A DNA stretch of 6,139 nt from an uncultured Brevinema sp. (GCA_947040475.1 CAMRBT010000093.1:1-6139), one strand, 5' to 3'. Counted from the first letter of the stretch, positions 1-5,898 are shown. The notes: generated by a model not told the origin, from the letters alone. Program-made: numbers and translations.

Positions 1-3
1 CTA

Positions 4-9
4 TATACT
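4..9 (+). promoter_or_regulatory. Possible -10 element (TATACT) of the PEPCK-like gene
   Basis: TATACT matches five of six bases of the sigma-70 -10 consensus and lies 33 bases before the ATG at 43, giving a leader of about 27 bases. Any -35 element would lie outside the window. A TTAATA-T-TATTAA palindrome (9-21) follows directly, around the predicted transcription start. In DNA this AT-rich such matches arise easily. Confidence 0.35.
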
Positions 10-32
10 TAATATTATTAATAACTATATTT

Positions 33-36
33 GGAG
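33..36 (+). promoter_or_regulatory. Ribosome binding site fixing the start of the PEPCK-like gene
   Basis: GGAG sits six bases before the ATG at 43. An in-frame TTG at 31 would place this Shine-Dalgarno sequence inside the coding region and leave no ribosome site of its own, so the ATG is the better start. Confidence 0.8.
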
Positions 37-42
37 AAATAT

Positions 43-1767
43 ATGCACAAAGAATTTGATGTTGTACGTGCAGGAGCGGTACTTAACTTTAATTTGAAGT
101 ACTGTCGCTCTTCTTTTGAACTATTAGAAAGTAAAGGTTTTCACCGTATCTTGACTCTTTATTTGGAACATGCTCAAGAAAACGAAGATATTGTATATGA
201 GTATTTAACTTCTATACATACAGAACAAGATCTTCAAGAAGTATTGATCGATATGCTTAAAGTATTATCTATTCAAGAACTTGATGAAGAGTATCCTCTT
301 TATCAAAAATTCACCCACGATACTGCTAAATTCACTAATTTTATTGATGAATTGTATTCTTTTTGGCTAAAAATAGAGCGTTATGCTATATTATACTTTG
401 ATAGAAATACTCGTACTGGACTCCGTAGAGGTCAGCTCACAAATTCTATTGACGAATTAACAAATCTTATTATCAATACACGTCGTGCTATCAAAAAACA
501 CGTATCCTTAAAAGCAAGTATGGTATTACGTCAATCTCGTAGTAGTGTGAATGCTGGTATTGGACTTGCTAAAGTTGCTTGGCCTTGTCCTGCTACTTAT
601 GGTAATATCCATGAAATTCCTTTTATTCAAAAAGTAGTTCTTATGCCTCCCTTTATCGTGTACCCAAAAATGAACACTCGTAAAGGTACTTTTAATGAAG
701 TAACTTACAATCCTATTGAAAATATCAAATTAGATCTTAATGATTGGTTCTGTTATCCTATTAAAGTAGGTGAGTATCTTGTTTTCACATATTTTCCAAG
801 AGATTTTATGTCTCAAGGTGTTACTCTTTGTAACTTATTTGAAACTGCTACTCCTGCTGAATATGAGAACAAAAAACCCGATATGGTCTATGTTTATGCT
901 TTTGATGACAAAGATGATAAATTAAAAACAGATTTCTTCCATGATAAGAAGAATGATATTATGGTTGGATTTATCAATAAAAGCGATGATATCGATTATT
1001 TTGGTTATATGAAAAAAATGCTCCTTACCTTGCACAATGTAAAAGCTCTTGGTAATAAAGAACTACCTATCCATGGTGCTATGGTAAAAATCACTCTTAA
1101 AAATGGTATCAGCAAAAATGTTGTTATTATGGGTGACAGTGGTGCTGGGAAATCAGAAAGTTTAGAAGCTTTCAGATCATTGGCTCAAGACTATTTACAA
1201 AAAATGGTTATCATTTTTGATGACATGGGTATCCTAAAATTAAATGCTGGTAAGCCTCTTGCTTATGGTACAGAAATCGGTGCTTTTGTACGTCTTGATG
1301 ATTTAGATCAAGGTTATGCTTATAAAGAACTAGATAGATCTATTTTTATGAATCCTGACAAAATTAATGCAAGGGTTATTATCCCTGTATCTACCTATGA
1401 AGAAATCACTGCTGGAGAGCCTATTGATTATTTCCTATACGCAAATAACTATGCTGATTCTCCTGAAGCGATTACTTTCTTTGACAAAATAGATGATGCT
1501 TTAGCTGTCTTTATTGCTGGTAAACGTATGGCAAAAGGTACAACTTCAGAATCTGGTCTTGTTGATTCATTCTTTGCAAATCCTTTTGGACCAGTACAAC
1601 GTCAAAAAGAAAGTCTTATTTTGATTAATGATTATTTCAAAGACATGTTCAACAAAAAAGTTAAAGTCGGTATGATTCATACAAAACTTGGTATTCCAGG
1701 TAATGAACAAAGTGGCCCTAAAGATGCTGCAACAAGTTTATTCGAAATGATCCTCAACGAAAAATAA
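43..1767 (+). CDS. Phosphoenolpyruvate carboxykinase-like P-loop protein (PEPCK/HprK superfamily)
   Basis: 574 residues from the ATG at 43. Known ATP-type PEPCK converts oxaloacetate plus ATP to PEP, CO2 and ADP in the cytosol. The residues of that active site appear in the right order: GYMKK (Lys324-Lys325), His344 in PIHGAM, a P-loop GDSGAGKS (364-371), FDDMG (Asp393-Asp394), and Arg444 in NARVIIP. By remembered alignment these match E. coli PckA Lys212/213, His232, the GLSGTGKT loop, Asp268/269 and Arg333. The Lys-to-His spacing of 19 residues is identical. The C-terminal FANPFGP and IHTKLGIPG segments resemble PckA equivalents. The P-loop itself ends GKSE, as in HPr kinase. Oddities: the N-terminal part is about 110 residues longer than in PckA and lacks a recognisable TGRSPKDK-type substrate motif, while the part after Arg444 is about 75 residues shorter. 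It could be a PEPCK with a divergent N-lobe or a kinase of another substrate. Fold and nucleotide site are likely; the reaction is not proven. Confidence 0.75.
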   Translation: MHKEFDVVRAGAVLNFNLKYCRSSFELLESKGFHRILTLYLEHAQENEDIVYEYLTSIHTEQDLQEVLIDMLKVLSIQELDEEYPLYQKFTHDTAKFTNFIDELYSFWLKIERYAILYFDRNTRTGLRRGQLTNSIDELTNLIINTRRAIKKHVSLKASMVLRQSRSSVNAGIGLAKVAWPCPATYGNIHEIPFIQKVVLMPPFIVYPKMNTRKGTFNEVTYNPIENIKLDLNDWFCYPIKVGEYLVFTYFPRDFMSQGVTLCNLFETATPAEYENKKPDMVYVYAFDDKDDKLKTDFFHDKKNDIMVGFINKSDDIDYFGYMKKMLLTLHNVKALGNKELPIHGAMVKITLKNGISKNVVIMGDSGAGKSESLEAFRSLAQDYLQKMVIIFDDMGILKLNAGKPLAYGTEIGAFVRLDDLDQGYAYKELDRSIFMNPDKINARVIIPVSTYEEITAGEPIDYFLYANNYADSPEAITFFDKIDDALAVFIAGKRMAKGTTSESGLVDSFFANPFGPVQRQKESLILINDYFKDMFNKKVKVGMIHTKLGIPGNEQSGPKDAATSLFEMILNEK

Positions 1768-1777
1768 ACACATACTC

Positions 1778-1819
1778 AAAAAAGCCCAGCTCTACAAAGA
1801 GTTGGGCTTTTTTATTTTT
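1778..1819 (+). terminator. Bidirectional intrinsic terminator between convergent genes
   Basis: A 15-bp stem (1778-1792 with 1799-1813, one G-T wobble) encloses the loop TACAAA. The stem starts with six A and ends with six T, so both strands give a GC-containing hairpin followed by a U-run. It lies 10 bases after the PEPCK-like stop and 28 bases beyond the decarboxylase stop on the other strand, so it can serve both genes. Confidence 0.93.
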
Positions 1820-1843
1820 AAATTATCTATTTTTAAATTGTCT
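1814..1843. repeat. 15-bp tandem duplication beside the terminator
   Basis: Two adjacent copies of ATTTTTAAATTATCT (1814-1828 and 1829-1843) differ at one base. The second copy reaches two bases into the minus-strand stop codon (1842-1844) of the decarboxylase gene. No function is evident; slippage duplication is the simplest origin. Confidence 0.8.
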
Positions 1844-3242
1844 AATGATTAAAGCCTGAGGGACAATTAGGGTGAACTACATAAGTTTCTTGTTTTTCTA
1901 GGATCTCTAATGCTGTTTTCATATCTTCCAAAAATAAAGACAATTGATCCCTACTAAAATCTGCTTTTACCACGACTCTCATTATAATAACATCCTTAAA
2001 ATTTGCAGGTAAGGGATATGCTGGGACTTGCCAGCCACTTCTTTTTAATACTTCTGATAAGTCATATAAACTCCATTTTGGTTTATCGGGTGTATCCTTT
2101 ATACACCAACATACAATAGGAATATTACTACCATCGTTCAGCAAATGAAAAAAGCTCATCTTTTTTAGTTGTTCTGATAATTGTAGAGCGACATCTTTGC
2201 TCTTTTCGTGTATTGCTTTATATCCTTCTTTGCCAAAACGAACAAAATTAAAATATTGAGCCCATATTTGACTCCCTGGTCGTGAAAAATTCAATTGAAA
2301 TTCAGGACTAAAAGATGTTCCTAGATAATTCACTGTAAATAACAATTTTTCATCCAGAAAATCTTTATCCCTCCAAACAATCCAACCTATCCCTGGATAA
2401 ACAAGACCAAATTTGTGTCCAGAAGTATTGATGGAAACCACATTTTTAAGGCGAAAATCCCATTCCAAATCTGGATTTACAAAGGGTAAATACAATCCAC
2501 CCGATGCGGCATCTATATGTATAGGTAGTGATATTTTATGAGTTTTATTATATTCTTCCACCTCATGATCCAACAATACCACATCATCAAATAATCCCGT
2601 ATACGTGATCCCCATAATTGCCACGATACCTATCGTGTAATCATCACTTTGTTTTACTGCTTGTTTGGGATCAAGACGAAGATCCTGAAAATCTGTCATA
2701 GGAATTACTCTGAGTTCTATATCCCAATAAACACAAAATTTTTCCCATACGACTTGCACCCCAGAACTGACCACAAGATTTAACTTCCCTATAGGAATAT
2801 TATGTGTTTTAGCTAATTTTTTCCAACGAAAAATCATCGCTATCCCCGCCAACATACATGCTTCAGATGACCCTAGGGTTGAAGTCCCTATAGGGGAATC
2901 ACTTTCTTTAATATTCCACAAATTAGCTAACATATTCACACAATGATTTTCTATAGCTGTTGTTTGAGGGTATTCTGTTTTATCGATTGCATTGACAGCC
3001 ATCGTATCTATCATAATTTGTTTAGCCTCTGGTTCCATATAGGTCTGAACAAAACTTGCCAAATTATAGCGAGGATTACTATCGTGTAAAATCTCATCGG
3101 CTACCATTCTATAGGCTATTTGAGGATCTAAAGATTTTGCTGGCATGAATTCCTTTGGCAAAATGTGATCACTTTCTGAACTACCATAAATAGGGGTACT
3201 GGAACTATCTTTGTCAAAATGATAAGAAGAAGGATTTTTCAT
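1842..3242 (-). CDS. gadB: Glutamate decarboxylase (PLP-dependent, GadA/GadB type)
   Basis: Converts L-glutamate to GABA and CO2 in the cytosol, consuming a proton. In enteric bacteria and Listeria this supports acid resistance with a glutamate/GABA antiporter. From the ATG at 3242 the protein has 466 residues, the same length as E. coli GadB, and aligns end to end by eye. Visible landmarks are YPQTTAIENHCVNM, GTSTLGSSEACM (phosphate-binding Ser125-Ser126), GITYTG, HIDAASGG (Asp244, which pairs with the PLP ring nitrogen) and SGHKFGL with the Schiff-base Lys277 (E. coli Lys276). NFSRPGSQ and the LYDLSE-GWQVPAYPL segment follow. The last residue, His466 in SGFNH, corresponds to E. coli His465, which closes the active site at neutral pH, so pH-gated activity is plausible. 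An in-frame ATG at 3287 has no ribosome site and would add 15 poorly matching residues. No antiporter gene is in this window. The gene is monocistronic, with a palindrome over its promoter. Confidence 0.95.
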   Translation of the reverse strand: MKNPSSYHFDKDSSSTPIYGSSESDHILPKEFMPAKSLDPQIAYRMVADEILHDSNPRYNLASFVQTYMEPEAKQIMIDTMAVNAIDKTEYPQTTAIENHCVNMLANLWNIKESDSPIGTSTLGSSEACMLAGIAMIFRWKKLAKTHNIPIGKLNLVVSSGVQVVWEKFCVYWDIELRVIPMTDFQDLRLDPKQAVKQSDDYTIGIVAIMGITYTGLFDDVVLLDHEVEEYNKTHKISLPIHIDAASGGLYLPFVNPDLEWDFRLKNVVSINTSGHKFGLVYPGIGWIVWRDKDFLDEKLLFTVNYLGTSFSPEFQLNFSRPGSQIWAQYFNFVRFGKEGYKAIHEKSKDVALQLSEQLKKMSFFHLLNDGSNIPIVCWCIKDTPDKPKWSLYDLSEVLKRSGWQVPAYPLPANFKDVIIMRVVVKADFSRDQLSLFLEDMKTALEILEKQETYVVHPNCPSGFNH

Positions 3243-3247
3243 AATGT

Positions 3248-3252
3248 CTCCT
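3248..3252 (-). promoter_or_regulatory. Ribosome binding site fixing the decarboxylase start
   Basis: On the minus strand AGGAG lies five bases before the ATG at 3242. This selects that start over the upstream in-frame ATG at 3287, which lies upstream of the predicted -10 element. Confidence 0.88.
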
Positions 3253-3261
3253 AATAGATGT

Positions 3262-3267
3262 ATTATA
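3262..3267 (-). promoter_or_regulatory. -10 element of the glutamate decarboxylase promoter
   Basis: A perfect TATAAT on the minus strand lies 19 bases before the ATG, which predicts a leader of about 13 bases. At 16-18 base spacing the hexamers (ATTTGA, TATTTG, ATATTT) match the -35 consensus poorly. The nearest TTGA-type hexamer (TTGAAT) is only 14 bases away. A good -10 without a good -35 suggests a need for an activator. Confidence 0.6.
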
Positions 3268-3268
3268 T

Positions 3269-3292
3269 TCAAATATATTTGATTCAAATATA
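3269..3292. promoter_or_regulatory. Overlapping palindromes over the decarboxylase promoter (candidate operator)
   Basis: Two perfect palindromes share a half-site: TCAAATATATTTGA (3269-3282) and a 9-1-9 inverted repeat TATATTTGA-T-TCAAATATA (3274-3292). They cover the -10/-35 spacer and the -35 position of the minus-strand promoter, directly upstream of TATAAT. A 9-1-9 geometry with three alternating half-sites is what a dimeric, possibly stacked, regulator would bind. It resembles Fur-family operators in geometry but not clearly in sequence, so no regulator is named. Confidence 0.5.
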
Positions 3293-3331
3293 AACATCAT
3301 TCTCATCAATATCAAATTAGTCCCTACTTCT

Positions 3332-3367
3332 AAATATTTTTGATTATTCAAATATTTTTGATTATCT
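3332..3367. repeat. 18-bp tandem duplication in the divergent promoter region
   Basis: Two adjacent copies starting AAATATTTTTGATTAT (3332-3349 and 3350-3367) are identical over 16 bases and differ only in the last two. The junction creates TCAAATATTTTTGA (3348-3361), one mismatch from the 14-bp palindrome at 3269-3282. The same element therefore recurs on the side nearer the plus-strand gene at 3395. Confidence 0.8.
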
Positions 3368-3368
3368 T
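3340..3368 (+). promoter_or_regulatory. Weak candidate promoter of the small exported-protein gene
   Basis: TTGATT (3340-3345) and TATCTT (3363-3368) are separated by 17 bases and each matches four of six consensus bases. Transcription would begin near 3375. Both elements lie in the 18-bp tandem repeat, and the -10 overlaps the inverted repeat 3362-3381. Other AT-rich hexamers nearby could serve instead. Confidence 0.3.
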
Positions 3369-3381
3369 TAAATAAAGATAA
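3362..3381 (+). promoter_or_regulatory. AAGATAA/TTATCTT inverted repeat before the ribosome site
   Basis: A 9-2-9 perfect inverted repeat (TTATCTTTA, AA, TAAAGATAA) ends three bases before AGGAG (3385-3389) of the gene at 3395. Its core heptamers TTATCTT and AAGATAA also form the inverted repeat 5822-5848 ahead of the lipoprotein gene. It could be an operator overlapping the -10 region or a weak leader hairpin. The stem is nearly all A-T. Confidence 0.5.
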
Positions 3382-3394
3382 AGTAGGAGTTCTT

Positions 3395-3802
3395 ATGAAA
3401 TATATTATAGTCTTATTAATAATCATCGTGCAGTGTACCTTAGCCGATTCTAAAGACAGCATAGAAGATCCCTTCATGCGTAGTATTAAAGGTAAAACTT
3501 ATTATACTTGGACTTTTGAGGGAGATCTTGACAAGACACAAGAATACAGAGTGCAAAACGATGGGCAAATCATCCATTATCAAAGCACCTTAGATCCTGA
3601 TAATTACAACTATGTTCATATACAAACCCTATCGTCCAATCAAGCGATATACCTACAAAAAAGCTCAGCTTTGCCTTTGTATTTTGCCTTAATTACGGCA
3701 AATGATGGTAAGGATATTTATCAAGCTTTTAACCCTAATTCAGCGAACACCAATGATATTGATTGGAATAGTAAGATCAATTTTATAAAATCAGTGGAAT
3801 GA
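3395..3802 (+). CDS. Small exported protein of unknown function
   Basis: 135 residues; the ATG has AGGAG five bases upstream (3385-3389). I do not recognise the family. Residues 4-12 form a hydrophobic run (IIVLLIIIV) after Lys2, so it is probably secreted. Cleavage after TLA (Ala17) fits signal peptidase I. Alternatively Cys14 in IVQC could be lipidated, but Gln at -1 is a poor lipobox. The mature part (about 118 residues) is rich in Tyr, Asp and Asn with alternating polar and aromatic residues, for example GKTYYTWTFEGD (33-44) and EYRVQNDGQIIHY (50-62). This suggests a small beta-sheet or beta-barrel fold, loosely like one domain of the neighbouring lipoprotein. That resemblance is weak and not demonstrated. 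It is transcribed divergently from the decarboxylase. The stop codon overlaps the first copy of a 28-bp tandem repeat, so the C-terminus may have been altered recently. Confidence 0.8.
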   Translation: MKYIIVLLIIIVQCTLADSKDSIEDPFMRSIKGKTYYTWTFEGDLDKTQEYRVQNDGQIIHYQSTLDPDNYNYVHIQTLSSNQAIYLQKSSALPLYFALITANDGKDIYQAFNPNSANTNDIDWNSKINFIKSVE

Positions 3803-3860
3803 TTCCAATCGAAGACTTCTAATAGAATGATTCCCATTACAGACTTCTAATAGAATAATC
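3797..3860. repeat. 28-bp tandem repeat at the 3' end of the small exported-protein gene
   Basis: Copies 3797-3824 and 3825-3852 match at 24 of 28 bases, and a third partial copy runs 3853-3860. Each full copy contains ATG-ATT-CCM-ATY and ends GAC-TTC-TAA. The first copy includes the last codon and stop (TGA, 3800-3802) of the gene, so the duplication touches its terminus. Confidence 0.82.
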
Positions 3861-3900
3861 AAAAAAAAACACACCCATACTAATCCCGTATGGGTGTGTT
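3861..3900 (-). terminator. Intrinsic terminator of the lipoprotein gene
   Basis: A perfect 13-bp stem (3868-3880 with 3888-3900) has the loop TAATCCC. Read on the minus strand it is followed by a run of T (the A-run 3861-3869), as expected for the gene ending at 3957. On the plus strand the stem is followed by ATGTATAAAG with no T-run, so it would be a poor terminator for the gene ending at 3802. Confidence 0.88.
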
Positions 3901-3930
3901 ATGTATAAAGTCTTTATGTATAAAATCTTT
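3901..3930. repeat. 15-bp tandem duplication between terminator and lipoprotein stop
   Basis: ATGTATAAAGTCTTT (3901-3915) and ATGTATAAAATCTTT (3916-3930) differ at one base. A decayed third copy (3931-3945, about 10 of 15 bases) may follow. The location, beside a terminator in a convergent gap, parallels the 15-bp duplication at 1814-1843, but the unit sequence differs. Confidence 0.78.
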
Positions 3931-3956
3931 ATATATTAGATGATTGTTTTATATGC

Positions 3957-5810
3957 TTAAGGTGTTTTTGATACTACGACTCCGTAGACATCATTCCCTT
4001 TTATCTCAGGTATTCCAGATCCCCATTGACTTTTAAACTGGGGAATACCTGCTGCTACTCTTGTGATATAAAGAGCTTTACGTTTATTCATATCTTCAAA
4101 CACAAAAGCTCCTACAAAGCCTTTAGAAACACCACTAGAATCTTTTAATTCTAATAATAAAGCTCCATTCTTGGACTGCAAAGCAATACTTGGCATAAAT
4201 CCATTTTCTCTAGTAGCATTTATAATAAAATGCCCCATCATTGCAGGAGGAGTTCCTGTTGGTATTGCAGGATTAGGAGATACTGATGCTCTAACAGGAG
4301 TTGCCGTCATCGTAAACCCGTCTGCAGCAGTAATTGTAGCGACTCCATCTGCATCAAATGTATATGTTGCAGCTGTAGGGATAATTTCCCCTTCTGTCCA
4401 ATTGTCTATTGGGGTAATACTATTTGCCCACTCTCCTACTAAAGCAGCTGTTAATACTTTTAAAACATCTGGGTCTGTCATTTCTAGTGAAAGAACTTTA
4501 ACTTTTTTATCTGCAACTACAAGATCAGCACGAATTTCTTCTTGAGTACCTACAATAGTAGAATAAAGTTTGCTACCTTCTATGAAATAACCTACATATT
4601 TATCGTTAATTGCACCAGCAGTAAATTTAGACCAAATTACATTTACAAAAATAGGTTTTGTTGCCCCATCGAGTGTAACTCTTAATTTTTCTGGACTTAG
4701 TGCTTTTTCTATATCTCCAGCTACTAGAGTACCACCTAAAGTTACTTTAGTATCGTCAACAAATATCGCTCTAGGTATGGTAGCATCAGCAGATTGACCT
4801 AGCTCATTTACAAAAGGTCTTTCCCCTACCCATGTGTTAACAGCAGTGCTACTTTTAAAGGGAGCATAAACTGTAGCAAAATCAGGAAATACTGTAGGCA
4901 TAGTATCTATCATGTCTGATCCTTGTAAAAGTACTGTTAATTCTTTTCTGGATACCTCTGCTTTTATAGCTTCTATAGTACCTACGGGAGAAACTAAAAT
5001 AGATTCTCCGTCCATATAAAATACTACTTTATCTGCTCCAACAGTTAGAGTGTAAACATCAATAACAGTTTGGTTCACTCTCATTTTAGATACGGTATCT
5101 TCAATAGTTGCTGCTCCTATAACTGCTCCAGTTTTATTGTCTTTTACAGTTACAGCTTTACTAGCTATATTATAAAAAGAATAGCTTGCAACAACCACAG
5201 AATCATCAGCGACACTTTTAAGAGCAGTTCTGGACAATCCCCAATCTCCTTGTAGTTGAGCTACTAAGGTAGCTGAGCTTGCTATGAATGTAGGCTCTGC
5301 ACTAACGCTACTATTACCAAAAGCTTTAATAGCTCCGCCTTTTGTAGCATCTGTAAGAAGAAGATTTGCTTTTACATCTGCTATACTATCTCCAATACGG
5401 GACATGTATAAATTCCAATCAGTAGCAACAAAAGCAATATATTTATCAGCATGGGTAACTGAAGTCGCATCAAATTTTACAAAAGCAACACCTACTTCTG
5501 TTGCTGGGTCTGATCCAAGAGCAAGACTTAAATTCTCACTACTCTCGATCTTAGCAGTAGCAAGAACTGTACCTGTGTTACCCTTAATAGTAAGAGTCTT
5601 ATCATCCTTAAAGATGAAGAAACTATCTAGTGTAGTACCTGTAGTACCATCAATAGCCATCAATTCTTTTTCCGACAGCTCCCATGTACCTGTTAGCACA
5701 TTCGGTAGTGGCACAATAGGGTTAGGGTTTGTACCACTACCTGTATCCGTATCCGTTGTAGAACAACTCATTAGCACAAAGGCTAATAGCATTAGCATAA
5801 TTTTTTTCAT
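3957..5810 (-). CDS. Lipoprotein with four tandem divergent beta-rich domains
   Basis: 617 residues; AGGAG five bases upstream (5816-5820) supports the ATG at 5810. MKKIMLMLLAFVLMSC is a classic lipoprotein signal: the lipobox LMSC makes Cys16 the lipidated N-terminus, followed by a Ser/Thr/Asp/Gly/Pro-rich tether to about residue 37. The rest is four divergent copies of one unit, each opening with a Trp strand: LTGTW (Trp43), LQGDW (Trp190), VNTW (Trp327) and LVGEW (Trp461), spaced 147, 137 and 134 residues. Copies 1-3 share a late block, DKY or DKV (122, 260, 403), then a hydrophobic strand, then a glycine (140, 277, 421) followed by an acidic helix such as TQEEIRADL. Copy 4 is most diverged and ends the protein. 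The strand-rich pattern suggests lipocalin-like or META-like barrels, an inference only. No enzyme motif is visible. It is probably anchored at an outer or periplasmic face, perhaps binding a ligand or host or cell-wall component. It has its own promoter and terminator. The precise function is unknown. Confidence 0.88.
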   Translation of the reverse strand: MKKIMLMLLAFVLMSCSTTDTDTGSGTNPNPIVPLPNVLTGTWELSEKELMAIDGTTGTTLDSFFIFKDDKTLTIKGNTGTVLATAKIESSENLSLALGSDPATEVGVAFVKFDATSVTHADKYIAFVATDWNLYMSRIGDSIADVKANLLLTDATKGGAIKAFGNSSVSAEPTFIASSATLVAQLQGDWGLSRTALKSVADDSVVVASYSFYNIASKAVTVKDNKTGAVIGAATIEDTVSKMRVNQTVIDVYTLTVGADKVVFYMDGESILVSPVGTIEAIKAEVSRKELTVLLQGSDMIDTMPTVFPDFATVYAPFKSSTAVNTWVGERPFVNELGQSADATIPRAIFVDDTKVTLGGTLVAGDIEKALSPEKLRVTLDGATKPIFVNVIWSKFTAGAINDKYVGYFIEGSKLYSTIVGTQEEIRADLVVADKKVKVLSLEMTDPDVLKVLTAALVGEWANSITPIDNWTEGEIIPTAATYTFDADGVATITAADGFTMTATPVRASVSPNPAIPTGTPPAMMGHFIINATRENGFMPSIALQSKNGALLLELKDSSGVSKGFVGAFVFEDMNKRKALYITRVAAGIPQFKSQWGSGIPEIKGNDVYGVVVSKTP

Positions 5811-5821
5811 AAAAACTCCTC

Positions 5822-5848
5822 ATAAGATAAACTCTTGTTTTATCTTAT
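5822..5848 (-). promoter_or_regulatory. Leader hairpin one base before the lipoprotein ribosome site
   Basis: A perfect 10-bp inverted repeat, ATAAGATAAA (5822-5831) and TTTATCTTAT (5839-5848), encloses a 7-base loop. On the minus strand it ends one base before AGGAG. With the predicted start near 5862 it lies inside the transcript. It may influence ribosome access or mRNA stability, or be a DNA operator. The heptamers AAGATAA and TTATCTT recur in 3362-3381. Confidence 0.6.
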
Positions 5849-5868
5849 CCAATTTCATGTTTTTTTTC

Positions 5869-5898
5869 ATTATATATCCAGTTAGTAAACTCTGTGAA
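5869..5898 (-). promoter_or_regulatory. Sigma-70-type promoter of the lipoprotein gene
   Basis: On the minus strand TTCACA (5893-5898, five of six to TTGACA) is followed after 18 bases by a perfect TATAAT (5869-5874). Transcription would start near 5862, giving a leader of about 52 bases that contains the hairpin 5822-5848. This is the best-formed promoter in the window. Confidence 0.7.

Noticed and set aside
3243..3287. Fifteen-residue N-terminal extension of the decarboxylase from ATG 3287
   Set aside because: It would lie upstream of the predicted -10 and ribosome site; the ATG at 3242 gives the exact family length with AGGAG at ideal spacing.
3269..3292. A named Fur or PerR box
   Set aside because: The geometry resembles Fur-family sites, but the sequence does not match the GATAAT or TTATAAT consensus well enough to name a regulator.
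3214..3477. Minus-strand open frame of 87 codons across the divergent region
   Set aside because: It spans the promoter palindromes and overlaps both well-supported flanking genes; no ribosome site fits.
3761..3810. Inverted repeat GATTGGAAT (3761-3769) and ATTCCAATC (3802-3810) as a terminator of the small gene
   Set aside because: The 32-base loop and lack of a T-run make it a poor terminator; it is probably chance or part of the repeat history.
4171..4545. Plus-strand open frame of 124 codons inside the lipoprotein gene
   Set aside because: Entirely antisense to a convincing coding region, with no ribosome site and no recognisable product.
5070..5255. Plus-strand open frame of 61 codons inside the lipoprotein gene
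   Set aside because: Antisense shadow; Ser/Tyr/Cys-rich translation without any protein-like pattern.
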